Below, one piece after another: positions 9,501-16,542 of a DNA stretch of 64,000 bases. Made by a program: the position numbers and the translations under genes. The notes below the pieces were generated by a model. The model did not search any database, had not been told where the DNA came from, and was given only the letters and a program-made list of their open reading frames with translations. Position 1 is the first letter of the stretch. Every line of letters begins with the position of its first letter. Where the stretch lies: contig JAGTRU010000001.1 in the NCBI GenBank assembly GCA_018261905.1, positions 434,001 through 498,000 on the forward strand, given 5' to 3'. This DNA comes from Pseudomonadota bacterium. GTDB taxonomy: Bacteria > Pseudomonadota > Gammaproteobacteria > Burkholderiales > Rhodocyclaceae.

Positions 9501-9949
9501 GCATCGGCACCGAAATCAACCTGCGTACGCCTGCCCTGCTGCCCGACGGCTACTGCCCGGACGTCCATGAACGCCTGACGCTGTACAAGCGCCTGGCCAA
9601 TTGCGAAAGCGCCGAAGACATCAACGCCCTGCAGGAAGAACTGATCGACCGCTTCGGCGAACTGCCGATCCAGGGGCAATCCCTGCTCGCCACGCACCGC
9701 CTGCGCCTGCTGGTCAAGCCGCTGCTCATCCAGAAACTCGACGCCACCAACGACCAGGTCACCATCCAGTTCAGCCCGGAATTCACCAAGAATCCGCCTA
9801 TCGAGCCGATCAAGATAATCAATTTGATCCAGAAAAACCGCAGCTATAAGCTGGCGGGACAGGATAAAATTTCCCTTTTACGCCACTGCCCGACCCTCAA
9901 CGACAAGGTTGCCGCGGTGAAAGACATGATTCGCCAGCTGACCCACTGA
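6509..9949 (+). CDS. mfd: Transcription-repair coupling factor Mfd
   Basis: 1146 residues, full length for Mfd, which removes stalled RNA polymerase and recruits UvrA. Order of parts: UvrB-like N-terminal domains (LLPDWETLPYDHFSPHQD; GEYSIRGGLIDLFP), the RNAP-interaction domain (VGDPVVHESHGIGRYCGL), then a RecG-like SF2 translocase with Walker A GDVGFGKTEVA, DEEHRFGVRQK (DEEH box), TATPIPRTLAMS and QLRGRVGRSHHQAYAY. The C-terminal domain ends at 9949. The start is GTG at 6509; no upstream ATG fits. The DAHP synthase start follows after 4 bases. Confidence 0.97.
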   Translation: MSAPKNLLALAALPQPGARIDLPLLAGSADALALAELATGNRGRLLAVVTASAADAQRLLEEIPWFAPELKVRLLPDWETLPYDHFSPHQDLVSERLATLWAALQGEVDILLVPASTAVNRLAPPEFMAAYTFEFKKGQKLDAEKFRGQVTLAGYAHVTQVVSPGEYSIRGGLIDLFPMGSQLPYRLDLFDDEIESIKTFDVDTQRTVYPVAEVRLLPAREFPMDDKGRTHFRQSFRERFEGDPAKSGIYKDITTGIASAGIEYYLPLFFDETASIFAYLPKNAIFVTHGDAPAAIAAFWNDTKSRYNMLQGDKSRPLLTPDELFLSDEAFFTAAKAYGRLAIARSSDDCAGKLPNVAIDRRNEEPLGALKNHLASFKGRVLLLAETAGRRETLAAMFAEHDLKPTASADLAGFLASDAKFAQGIGPLQAGFTLDKIAFITETELFAGTPRRTRREAARKASFDNWLKDLTELKVGDPVVHESHGIGRYCGLVRMDLGLGEQEFLELHYAGEAKLFVPVAQLHVISRYSGADPESAPLHTLGSGQWEKAKRKAAEQAHDTAAELLALYAARAARQGHAFEFKETDYEAFADGFGFEETNDQATAIAAVIEDMRSGKPMDRLVCGDVGFGKTEVALRAAFCAVAGGKQVAVLCPTTLLCEQHYQTFTDRFADWPVKIAEISRFKTAKETTQALQELAEGKIDIIIGTHKLIGKDVKFRQLGLVVIDEEHRFGVRQKETLKAMRAEVDVLTLTATPIPRTLAMSMEGLRDFSVIATAPQKRLAIKTFVSTFSDGIIREAVLRELKRGGQVYFLHNEIDTIANMQEKLAKLVPEARIVVGHGQMNERELERVMRDFTGQRANVLLCTTIIETGIDNPHANTILINRSEKFGLAQLHQLRGRVGRSHHQAYAYMLVQDEKAMTKQAKMRLEAIQAMEELGSGFFLAMHDLEIRGAGEVLGDNQSGEMQEVGFNMYADMLNRAVAALKQGKHLAAVDLTQPLGIGTEINLRTPALLPDGYCPDVHERLTLYKRLANCESAEDINALQEELIDRFGELPIQGQSLLATHRLRLLVKPLLIQKLDATNDQVTIQFSPEFTKNPPIEPIKIINLIQKNRSYKLAGQDKISLLRHCPTLNDKVAAVKDMIRQLTH

Positions 9950-9953
9950 GAAT

Positions 9954-11024
9954 ATGACCACTAAAAATATCGACAACATCAACGTCACCGCCTTCGACGC
10001 CATGCCGACGCCGGACGAGATCAACGCCCGCCTGCCGCTCTCCGCCAAGGCCGCGAAGACCGTAACGCACGGCCGCAACCTGCTGCGCAAGATTCTCGAC
10101 CGCAAGGATCACCGCCTGTTCGTGGTGGTCGGCCCCTGCTCCATCCACGACCCGGTGGCCGGCCTCGACTATGCCCGCCGCCTGAAGAAACTCGCCGACG
10201 ACGTCGGCGACACGCTGCAGATCATCATGCGCGTCTATTTCGAAAAACCGCGCACCACCGTCGGCTGGAAGGGCTACATCAACGACCCGTTCATGGACGA
10301 CTCCTTCCAGGTCAATGTCGGCATGGAGAAGGCCCGCCAGTTCCTGCTCGACGTCAATGAACTCGGCCTGCCCGCCGGCACCGAGGCGCTCGACCCCTAC
10401 GGCCCGCAATACTACGGCGACCTCATCACCTGGACGGCCATCGGCGCCCGCACCACCGAATCGCAGACCCACCGCGAAATGTCCTCCGGGCTGTCCACGC
10501 CGGTCGGCTTCAAGAACGCCACCAGCGGCGATCTGAGCGTGGCGACCAACGCCATCCTCTCCGCCTCCAACCCGCACTCTTTCCTCGGCCTGAACAGCGA
10601 AGGCCGCGTCGCCATCGTCCGCACCACCGGCAACGCCTACGGCCACGTAGTTTTGCGCGGCGGCGACGGCAAGCCGAACTACGACACGGTATCCGTCACC
10701 GTCGCCGAACAGGCCCTGGCCAAGGCCAAGCTGCCAGCCAACATCGTCGTCGACTGCTCGCACGCCAACAGCTCCAAGAAGCCAGAACTGCAACCACTGG
10801 TCATGGCCGACATCGTCAACCAGATCCGCAACGGCAATAGGTCGCTGCTTGGCGTGATGATCGAATCCAATATCGTTGCCGGCAATCAGGCGATTCCGGC
10901 CGATTTGTCGCAACTCAAATATGGCTGCTCGGTGACCGATGGCTGTGTCGATTGGGAAACGACTGAGAAGATGATTCGCGATGCGGCCGTGCTGTTGCGG
11001 GATATTTTGCCGGAACGGATTTAA
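9954..11024 (+). CDS. aroG: 3-deoxy-7-phosphoheptulonate (DAHP) synthase, class I
   Basis: 356 residues. It condenses phosphoenolpyruvate with erythrose-4-phosphate as the first step of the shikimate pathway. Characteristic sequences are VVVGPCSIHDPVAG, RVYFEKPRTTVGWKG, GARTTESQTHREMSSGLS, and DCSHANSSKKP with metal-binding residues. The AroF/AroG/AroH paralogues cannot be told apart confidently here, so the symbol is nominal. It starts 4 bases after mfd and ends before a strong hairpin at 11081-11122, so mfd and this gene may share a transcript. Confidence 0.93.
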   Translation: MTTKNIDNINVTAFDAMPTPDEINARLPLSAKAAKTVTHGRNLLRKILDRKDHRLFVVVGPCSIHDPVAGLDYARRLKKLADDVGDTLQIIMRVYFEKPRTTVGWKGYINDPFMDDSFQVNVGMEKARQFLLDVNELGLPAGTEALDPYGPQYYGDLITWTAIGARTTESQTHREMSSGLSTPVGFKNATSGDLSVATNAILSASNPHSFLGLNSEGRVAIVRTTGNAYGHVVLRGGDGKPNYDTVSVTVAEQALAKAKLPANIVVDCSHANSSKKPELQPLVMADIVNQIRNGNRSLLGVMIESNIVAGNQAIPADLSQLKYGCSVTDGCVDWETTEKMIRDAAVLLRDILPERI

Positions 11025-11080
11025 GGCGCGCCGCTGGGATAGCCGGTAATGGATATCCAGCGCGATCAAAAATTGAAAAC

Positions 11081-11122
11081 AAATATGCAGATGCGGCAAT
11101 GTATTTCCGCATCTGCATATTT
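11081..11122. terminator. Perfect 16-bp hairpin after the DAHP synthase gene
   Basis: Left arm 11081-11096 and right arm 11107-11122 are perfectly complementary (AAATATGCAGATGCGG and its inverse) around a 10-base loop. The arm ends in TTT, followed by CTATTTG. The A/T-rich outer stem and run of T make this a plausible terminator, probably bidirectional. It also marks the left boundary of the A/T-rich insert. Confidence 0.65.
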
Positions 11123-11170
11123 CTATTTGTCGTTCACTTTTAGTTCGGCGTCTTAGTCTGGAGCACCGCA

Positions 11171-11677
11171 ATGGATTTCTCTGCCGTCAAAGACTGGGTG
11201 GATGCACTATCGAAACTGGCGACTCCCTTTGCTCTTGTATGGATTGGTCTGCTCATCGTCAAGCGCGTAGAAATGAGGAAGGCGGGTGTCGCACGATCGT
11301 CAGATTTCAAGAAACGCTGGGCCGACAACTTCTACGACACAAGCCAAGAGTTCATGCGATCCACCGAACGGTACATGTCAATCCTAAATCAGTTTCAACT
11401 CATTACCGATCCCGACGGAGTTCATGGAACGAAGCTTCAAGAGGAACTTAGCCTCCTCAATGTACGCCTCGGTGAACTTCATCTTGCAATTAGGCGCTTA
11501 TCCTATTTCGCACCAACCAAGGGGCTCGATGCAATCAAAACAGCAACCTCTGTGCAAGACTATTTGGCTGAGCTTATCCGCAGCCGAAAGGGCAGTTTCG
11601 ACAAGCTTATTTCACTCCAGAATGCCTTCAACCAAGCGGTCCGAGAAGCCCATGCCGAAATGCTCGACTTCGAGTAA
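11171..11677 (+). CDS. Hypothetical membrane-anchored helical protein
   Basis: 168 residues, not recognised. One hydrophobic segment near the N-terminus (ATPFALVWIGLLIV, about residues 17-30) is followed by a basic patch and a long, mainly helical cytoplasmic-looking region rich in charged residues (LQEELSLLNVRLGELHLAIRR). Codon use is visibly more A/T-rich than in mfd or the DAHP gene, which suggests acquired DNA. It is the first gene of a four-ORF plus-strand run with short gaps. Confidence 0.6.
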   Translation: MDFSAVKDWVDALSKLATPFALVWIGLLIVKRVEMRKAGVARSSDFKKRWADNFYDTSQEFMRSTERYMSILNQFQLITDPDGVHGTKLQEELSLLNVRLGELHLAIRRLSYFAPTKGLDAIKTATSVQDYLAELIRSRKGSFDKLISLQNAFNQAVREAHAEMLDFE

Positions 11678-11692
11678 GAGGAGGCAGAGCAA

Positions 11693-11752
11693 ATGAATAA
11701 GTTAATTGCTCCACCCACTCTTACGCAGAGGAAAAAACAGTGGTCATCGTAG
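11693..11752 (+). CDS. Candidate 19-codon small ORF with a strong Shine-Dalgarno
   Basis: An AGGAGG at 11679-11684 stands 8 bases before ATG 11693, the best ribosome site in this stretch. The frame reads MNKLIAPPTLTQRKKQWSS and stops at 11750-11752, overlapping the GTG start of the next gene (11740) by 13 bases. It could be a leader peptide that couples translation into the DapB-like gene, or the AGGAGG may simply load ribosomes that re-initiate at 11740. Coding status is unproven. Confidence 0.35.
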   Translation: MNKLIAPPTLTQRKKQWSS

Positions 11753-12411
11753 TAGGCACCGGAAAACTGGCCAGGGAACTCTTGAGTGAGCTGCCGAAAG
11801 CTCTATCCAGCAAAGTTATCGCATGGTCAGATGCCGCCAAAGCCGAAGGAACTACGGTCGTCGTTCATGCCGGTTCCGGCCGAGAACTTGAAGATGCCAT
11901 CGCCTACTGCCAAAAAACAGGATCAGTACTTATCGAACTGGCAACGGGTTCGGTGATCGAGAACCGCAAGCTAAATTTCCCTGTCGTTGTGTGCCCCAAC
12001 ACCAACATCCTGATGCTCAAGTTCCTGGCGATGCTTGCTGCGAGCGGGCATTATTTCAAGGACTACAAGGTAAGGGTTATCGAATCCCACCAGGCCGGAA
12101 AATCATCGGTTCCAGGAACCGCTGTCGCACTGGCCCAATCCCTTGGGCTACCAAGCGAGAAGATACTTTCAATCAGAGACCCGGAAGAGCAAAGGGATAC
12201 CCTGAAAATCCCCCCCGAGTATCTTGCCAGGCATGCCTACCACCGAATCGAGATCGAGGATGCTGTTGGCAGCATCGCTCTTGAAACCAGGGTGTTCGGC
12301 CCGGCGCCATACGCAAGCGGATTGGCGCAGATCATTTCCGCGCTGCGCGCCAACAAGCTTGAGAACCGGCGCTACAACATCGTGGAATTTATTGAAAATG
12401 GTTGGGTTTAG
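11740..12411 (+). CDS. Diverged dihydrodipicolinate reductase-like (DapB-like) protein
   Basis: 223 residues from GTG 11740, shorter than standard DapB (about 265-270). The N-terminus has a Rossmann-type nucleotide loop (IVVGTGKLARELL). The middle has CPNTNILMLKFLAMLA, resembling the APNFSxGV region of DapB. RVIESHQAGKSSVPGTA aligns with the DapB active-site string E-x-HH-xx-K-x-D-xPSGTA: the first His and the Lys are kept, while the second His is Gln and PSGTA is VPGTA. A reductase fold is likely, but the substrate need not be dihydrodipicolinate. Lysine biosynthesis should not be assumed. Confidence 0.55.
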   Translation: MVIVVGTGKLARELLSELPKALSSKVIAWSDAAKAEGTTVVVHAGSGRELEDAIAYCQKTGSVLIELATGSVIENRKLNFPVVVCPNTNILMLKFLAMLAASGHYFKDYKVRVIESHQAGKSSVPGTAVALAQSLGLPSEKILSIRDPEEQRDTLKIPPEYLARHAYHRIEIEDAVGSIALETRVFGPAPYASGLAQIISALRANKLENRRYNIVEFIENGWV

Positions 12412-12952
12412 CCTTTTGAGCCCTAGAGGTCTATCCCCTATTGTTGTTGCTTTTTCCTTAACAGCAGGTTGCTTCGCAAGCTCCATCGCGGCAGAGAACG
12501 GCAGCATTCCCTCGCACTGCAAAGAAAATGAAGTTGCATATCTCAACGCGCGAGTACATGGTGAAGCATCAAACAAGACACAAAAAATCATCTCCCTGTG
12601 CGGCGATAGGGAAACCGAACCTTTGCAAAAATTGGTGTATCGATTCGGTGCCATCGGCAATGTTGAAATAGAGTTGAAGGCATCAACTCAAAATAAAGCG
12701 GGGGTTTTTCGGCAATCGGATGGCGCTTCTCATACTGGCTTAATCTCAGTCCGCTTTTACAACCGCCCCTACGCATACGAAGTTAGCGAGGGCCAGGGAA
12801 TGACGACGGGCATTCGCCTCAACATATACAAGAGTAGAAAGCCAATCGCCAACTACGAGTCCGACGAATATGAATCGAGGCTGGTCGAGATCAATTACGA
12901 CAAGGCATCATCGCCAATATTTCGGCACTCTACCCCCTTCTTGGAATGGTAA
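12398..12952 (+). CDS. Hypothetical secreted protein or lipoprotein
   Basis: 184 residues from ATG 12398, overlapping the end of the DapB-like gene by 14 bases. The first 33 residues look like a signal sequence (GLSPIVVAFSLTAGCFASSIAA). Cleavage could be lipoprotein-type at TAGC, though Thr at -3 is unusual, or type I after SIAA. The mature part is polar with three further Cys and no motif I recognise. A/T-rich codon use matches its two upstream neighbours. Confidence 0.5.
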   Translation: MVGFSLLSPRGLSPIVVAFSLTAGCFASSIAAENGSIPSHCKENEVAYLNARVHGEASNKTQKIISLCGDRETEPLQKLVYRFGAIGNVEIELKASTQNKAGVFRQSDGASHTGLISVRFYNRPYAYEVSEGQGMTTGIRLNIYKSRKPIANYESDEYESRLVEINYDKASSPIFRHSTPFLEW

Positions 12953-12981
12953 GTCGCGCCCCAAAATACCAATCACCCTTC

Positions 12982-13566
12982 ATGAACAGCTACCTCACCC
13001 CCAGCAAATACCTCGATTTCGATCACCCCCTGGTCGCCGCCAAGGCGGCTGAACTGGCCGCCGACGCCACCGACGAGATCACCCTCGCCCGCCGCTGCTT
13101 CGAGTTCGTCCGCGACGAGATTCAACACAGCGTCGATTTCCAGCGCAACCCAGTAACCTGCCGGGCCTCCGAGGTGCTGCAGCAGGGCACAGGCTACTGC
13201 TACGCCAAGAGCCACCTGCTCGCCGCCCTGTTGCGTGCCAACAGCATTCCCGCCGGACTCTGCTACCAGCGATTGTCGGCCGGCGAGGCTGGGCCGCCGT
13301 ATTGCCTGCACGGCCTGAATGCCGTTTTCCTGAAAGATTATGGCTGGTATCGCATCGACGCCCGCGGCAATAAGCCGGGCGTCGCCGCCGATTTCTGCCC
13401 GCCGCGCGAGGTGCTGGCCTTCCCGATTCGCGAAGCCGACGAGCGCGACCTGCCGGAAATCTGGGCCGAGCCGCTGGCCGTCGTCACCGCTGTTCTGGAG
13501 CGCTATTCCGACGTCGCAGCGGTGCGGAAAAACCTGCCCGACATCATTCTCCTCGGCCAGCACTGA
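12982..13566 (+). CDS. Transglutaminase-like cysteine protease family protein
   Basis: 194 residues from ATG 12982 (MNSYLTPSKYLDFDHP). The transglutaminase-like triad is in order: Cys in GTGYCYAKSHLLAALLR, His in CLHGLNAVF, Asp in YRIDARGNKPG. Such bacterial proteins often act as peptidases or amidases rather than cross-linkers. No signal peptide, so probably cytoplasmic. GC-rich codon use returns here, marking the right edge of the A/T-rich insert. An upstream in-frame start at 12946 is possible but less family-like. Confidence 0.8.
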   Translation: MNSYLTPSKYLDFDHPLVAAKAAELAADATDEITLARRCFEFVRDEIQHSVDFQRNPVTCRASEVLQQGTGYCYAKSHLLAALLRANSIPAGLCYQRLSAGEAGPPYCLHGLNAVFLKDYGWYRIDARGNKPGVAADFCPPREVLAFPIREADERDLPEIWAEPLAVVTAVLERYSDVAAVRKNLPDIILLGQH

Positions 13567-13580
13567 GGTCGCAGAAAATA

Positions 13581-13958
13581 ATGAAAACAAAACCGAGAAA
13601 ACCCCGCCACGTGCCGCTCGACAGCGACCAAGGCATGCCGCTCGATTCCTTCTGCGCCATGGATGGCGAGACGCTGGTCCTCAACATCCTCGGCACGCCG
13701 AACGCCGGCAGCGACGCCATCGGCAAGCCCAAGGGCAAGCAGTTGCAGGTCAGCGTCACGGCGACGCCGGTGGCCGGTCGGGCGACCGATCACATGGTGC
13801 GTTTCCTGGCCGGCGAATTCGGCGTCACACCGAGCGACATCGAAGTCGTCTTCGGCCGCTACAATATCAACAAACAATTGCGCATCCGCGCGCCGCAGCA
13901 CCTGCCGGCGGTCATCGCCAGGCATCTGGCGCAGGAAAACCTCAAACTCGACTTCTGA
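13581..13958 (+). CDS. DUF167 (YggU/UPF0235) family protein
   Basis: 125 residues. The C-terminal two thirds read as DUF167: LVLNILGTPNAGSDAIGK, LQVSVTATPVAGRATDHMVRFLAGEFGV, VVFGRYNINKQLRI. Residues of the V-x-A-x-P-x-x-G-x-A core are recognisable. The N-terminal 25 residues are basic and Pro-rich (MKTKPRKPRHVP). Function is unknown across the family. It lies between the transglutaminase-like gene and serB with gaps of about 10-15 bases, so the three may be co-transcribed. Confidence 0.8.
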   Translation: MKTKPRKPRHVPLDSDQGMPLDSFCAMDGETLVLNILGTPNAGSDAIGKPKGKQLQVSVTATPVAGRATDHMVRFLAGEFGVTPSDIEVVFGRYNINKQLRIRAPQHLPAVIARHLAQENLKLDF

Positions 13959-13967
13959 ACCCACCCC

Positions 13968-14807
13968 ATGAACCTGATCATCCAGGGCGGCGCGCTGCCC
14001 ACCTTTCTGCTTGAACGCATCGTCGCCGCCACCGGCGCCGGCGCCGTCGAGCCCTGCCCGCCGCAGGTCGTGCGCCTGCGTGGCGCCAATCGGACGGCGG
14101 AATTCGACGCCCTGATTCCGCTGATCGAAGCGGAAAATCTCGACTGGGCGTTCTCCCCAGTCGGCCGGAAACTCTCCGACTACAAGCTGATCTGCTTCGA
14201 CATGGATTCGACGCTGATCACCATCGAATGCATCGACGAGCTGGCCGATTTCGCCGGCAAGAAAGCGGAAGTCTCGGCCGTTACCGAAGCCGCCATGCGC
14301 GGCGAGATCGATTACCGCGAAAGCCTGCGCCGCCGCCTGGCGCTGCTCGCCGGGCTGGATGCGCGCGTCCTCGCCAAGGTTTTCGCCGAGCGCCTGCTGC
14401 TCTCGCCGGGCGCCCGCGAACTGCTCGAAGCGGCGCAGAACGCCGGCTTACGCACGGCCATCCTGTCCGGCGGCTTCACCTATTTCACCGAGCGCCTGCG
14501 CATCGAACTGGGCTTCGACTTTGCCACCTCGAACGAGCTGGAGATCTCCGGTGGCAAGCTGACCGGCCGCGTCGTCGGCGACATCATCGATGCCGCCGCC
14601 AAGGCGCATCATACGGCCCGCCTGACTGACGAACTGGGTTTGACGCGGGAACAGGTGATTGCCGTCGGCGATGGCGCCAATGATTTGCTGATGATGGCCC
14701 AGGCTGGCCTTTCGGTGGCCTACCGCGCCAAGCCGGCGACGCGGGCAAAAGCCGATGTGGCGATCAATTTCGGCGGGCTGGATTCGCTGCTCAATTTGTT
14801 TGCTTGA
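13968..14807 (+). CDS. serB: Phosphoserine phosphatase
   Basis: 279 residues. It dephosphorylates O-phosphoserine in the last step of serine synthesis. HAD motifs are present in order: FDMDSTLIT (DxDST nucleophile), SGGFTYF (motif II Ser region), the K of AAAKAHH, and GDGANDLLMM (motif IV). The N-terminal 75 residues are a shortened ACT-like region, as in many betaproteobacterial SerB proteins. The ATG at 13968 follows the DUF167 stop by 9 bases. Confidence 0.93.
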   Translation: MNLIIQGGALPTFLLERIVAATGAGAVEPCPPQVVRLRGANRTAEFDALIPLIEAENLDWAFSPVGRKLSDYKLICFDMDSTLITIECIDELADFAGKKAEVSAVTEAAMRGEIDYRESLRRRLALLAGLDARVLAKVFAERLLLSPGARELLEAAQNAGLRTAILSGGFTYFTERLRIELGFDFATSNELEISGGKLTGRVVGDIIDAAAKAHHTARLTDELGLTREQVIAVGDGANDLLMMAQAGLSVAYRAKPATRAKADVAINFGGLDSLLNLFA

Positions 14808-14813
14808 GAGGAC

Positions 14814-14951
14814 TTACCAGCCCCGGTGATGTCCACGATCATGGTGACCATCGTGACCGTGGTGACCACCGCCCGGGATGAAGACCGGGAAGCAGGCGCT
14901 CAGACTAAGCACGGTCAGCGCGGCAAGAATGGCGAGAACAATTTTTTTCAT
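14814..14951 (-). CDS. Small His-rich lipoprotein
   Basis: 45 residues from ATG 14951, preceded by GGAGA at a good distance. Residues 1-18 form a lipoprotein signal (MKKIVLAILAALTVLSLSAC) with lipobox LSAC. The mature peptide is only about 27 residues and is dominated by His, Gly and Asp (GGGHHGHDGHHDRGHHRGW), suggesting metal binding at the envelope. It converges on serB; the stop codons are 6 bases apart. In the 242 bases upstream (14952-15193) I see no clear promoter. Confidence 0.65.
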   Translation of the reverse strand: MKKIVLAILAALTVLSLSACFPVFIPGGGHHGHDGHHDRGHHRGW

Positions 14952-15193
14952 GATGTCTCCAATATGCGGGGTTGTGACCCGAATAACGCGCCGGGGCGCT
15001 GGCGGACTGACCCGCACTTGTAAGGAGATGTTGCGCGCCAGGCGCAATAAAGAAACCCCGGATACCCCGCCGCGGCGGTAGACTGCAAGCCTTCCCTTTT
15101 CGCCTGTCCGCAGCAGAAAGCTCCCATGTACGCAGCAAGCCCCCTCGCCGGCCCGGCAAACACTTCGCCCGCCCGCTTTTTCGGGCCGCGCTC

Positions 15194-16069
15194 TTGAAAA
15201 CCCCGGCGCGGATCGAGCCGCTGGTCGTCGATGGCCTGGTCGACAAGGTCGTCCGCCAGTTGATGAGCGGCAAGGAAGCGATGGTCTATGTCGTACAGTG
15301 CGGCGACGAGTTCCGTTGCGCCAAGGTGTACAAGGAAGCCAACAAGCGCAGTTTCCGCCAGGCCGTGGATTACACCGAGGGCCGCAAGATCAAGAACAGC
15401 CGGCAGGCGCGCGCCATGCAGAAGGGGTCGCGCTACGGCCGCCAGGAGCAGGAAGCGGCCTGGCAGCATGCCGAGGTCGATGCGCTGTACCGGCTGGCCG
15501 CCGCCGGCGTGCGCGTGCCGACGCCGTACAACTTCCACGAAGGCGTGCTGCTCATGGAACTGGTCGCCGATGAAGACGGCGAACCGGCGCCGCGCCTCAA
15601 CGATGTCCAGTTGAGCCCCGAAGTCGCCCGTGAATACCATGCCGTGCTGGTTCGCCAGGTCGTGCGCATGCTGTGCGCCGGCATCGTGCATGGCGATCTT
15701 TCCGAATACAACGTGCTGGTCGACAGCGTCGGCCCGGTGATCATCGACCTGCCGCAGGCCATCGACGCCGCCGCCAACAACAACGCCAGCCGCATGCTGG
15801 AGCGCGACGTGGACAACCTCGCCACCTATTTCGGCCAGTTCGCTCCGGAATTGCTCAAGACCAACTACGGCAAGGAAATCTGGGCGCTCTACGAAACCGG
15901 CAAGCTGCTGCCGGAGAGCGAACTGACCGGCGTATTCACACCGCCCGAAACCGTGGCCGATCTCGATGAAGTGATGAAAGTCATCGACGCGGCTGCCGCC
16001 GCAGAAGCCGACCGCCGGGCGCGCAAGGCAGCGCTGGAACCGGGCTTGCCAAGCGAAGCAGGCTTCTGA
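15194..16069 (+). CDS. RIO-type serine kinase
   Basis: 291 residues, atypical RIO1-family protein kinase fold of the PA4780-like bacterial group. Features: MSGKEAMVYVV (ATP-binding strand), CAKVYKE (catalytic Lys), HGDLSEYNVL (catalytic loop Asp and Asn), and IIDLPQAID (metal-binding Asp, in place of DFG). The start is TTG at 15194, because the resulting N-terminus MKTPARIEPLVVDGLVDKV matches the family and no in-frame ATG lies upstream. No clear ribosome site is visible. The physiological substrate is unknown. Confidence 0.85.
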   Translation: MKTPARIEPLVVDGLVDKVVRQLMSGKEAMVYVVQCGDEFRCAKVYKEANKRSFRQAVDYTEGRKIKNSRQARAMQKGSRYGRQEQEAAWQHAEVDALYRLAAAGVRVPTPYNFHEGVLLMELVADEDGEPAPRLNDVQLSPEVAREYHAVLVRQVVRMLCAGIVHGDLSEYNVLVDSVGPVIIDLPQAIDAAANNNASRMLERDVDNLATYFGQFAPELLKTNYGKEIWALYETGKLLPESELTGVFTPPETVADLDEVMKVIDAAAAAEADRRARKAALEPGLPSEAGF

Positions 16070-16088
16070 AAACCGGCTTCAGGTTTTC
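16068..16088. terminator. Hairpin between convergent genes
   Basis: GAAAACC (16068-16074) and GGTTTTC (16082-16088) pair around a 7-base loop and overlap both stop codons of the convergent kinase and 87-residue genes. TT follows on the plus strand. It is a short but plausibly bidirectional terminator. Confidence 0.35.
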
Positions 16089-16342
16089 TTCACGAGTTGT
16101 TTGGCGAAAGCCGCGTCGTTCTTGGTGACGCGCGGCACGACCTGCGGCCCGAGCGCATTGACGGCCTTGACGAAATCGTCGAGCGGCAAGGCGGCACAGA
16201 TTTCCTGCAGGCCCTCGGCGGTGCGTTCGCGCAACGCGAAGAGCCCCTCGCCGGTCATCACCATCAGGAAATGGCGACCGGCGCTGCGCTCGTTGAGACG
16301 GGCGACAGCGGCGGTGGCGCGGGTCGAACGGCGGCCGGTCAT
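16079..16342 (-). CDS. Hypothetical protein, third gene of the YkgJ-like operon
   Basis: 87 residues, not recognised. It begins with a basic segment (MTGRRSTRATAAVARLNER) and continues with FLMVMTGEGLFALRERTAEGL and LDDFVKAVNALGPQ. Predicted soluble. Its ATG overlaps the stop of the 67-residue gene by 4 bases, so the three genes 16847-16079 are translationally chained. Confidence 0.65.
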   Translation of the reverse strand: MTGRRSTRATAAVARLNERSAGRHFLMVMTGEGLFALRERTAEGLQEICAALPLDDFVKAVNALGPQVVPRVTKNDAAFAKQLVKKT

Positions 16343-16542
16343 TTGTACTTCTTGAACACGGCCTTGGCGTCCAGATGGGCGCGATCCAGGGTGCAGATCG
16401 ACTCATCGTCGTCGTGGCCGCTGAAAAAATCGTCGGCCTGGGCGCGCATCACCATCTTGATGGCGGCCGCATCGGCGACGTCGTATTTCTCGGTAATCAG
16501 GGTCGTTACTTCGTCGAGATGTTCTTCGTAGGTCATGGTCAC
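16339..16542 (-). CDS. Hypothetical small acidic protein, second gene of the YkgJ-like operon
   Basis: 67 residues (MTMTYEEHLDEVTTLITEKY ...). Mostly helical and acidic, with a GHDDDES cluster, and no membrane segment or Cys motif. A start two codons later (MTYEEH) is possible. It overlaps the YkgJ-like gene upstream and the 87-residue gene downstream by 4 bases each. Not recognised. Confidence 0.65.
   Translation of the reverse strand: MTMTYEEHLDEVTTLITEKYDVADAAAIKMVMRAQADDFFSGHDDDESICTLDRAHLDAKAVFKKYK

Noticed and set aside
6995..9697. 900-codon minus-strand frame opposite mfd
   Set aside because: It is an antisense shadow in GC-rich coding DNA; mfd itself shows all family motifs and the antisense product has no recognisable domain.
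15025..15081. Short frame starting ATG directly after GGAG upstream of the RIO kinase
   Set aside because: There is no spacer between the GGAG and the ATG, and the 17-residue product is low complexity, so translation is unlikely.
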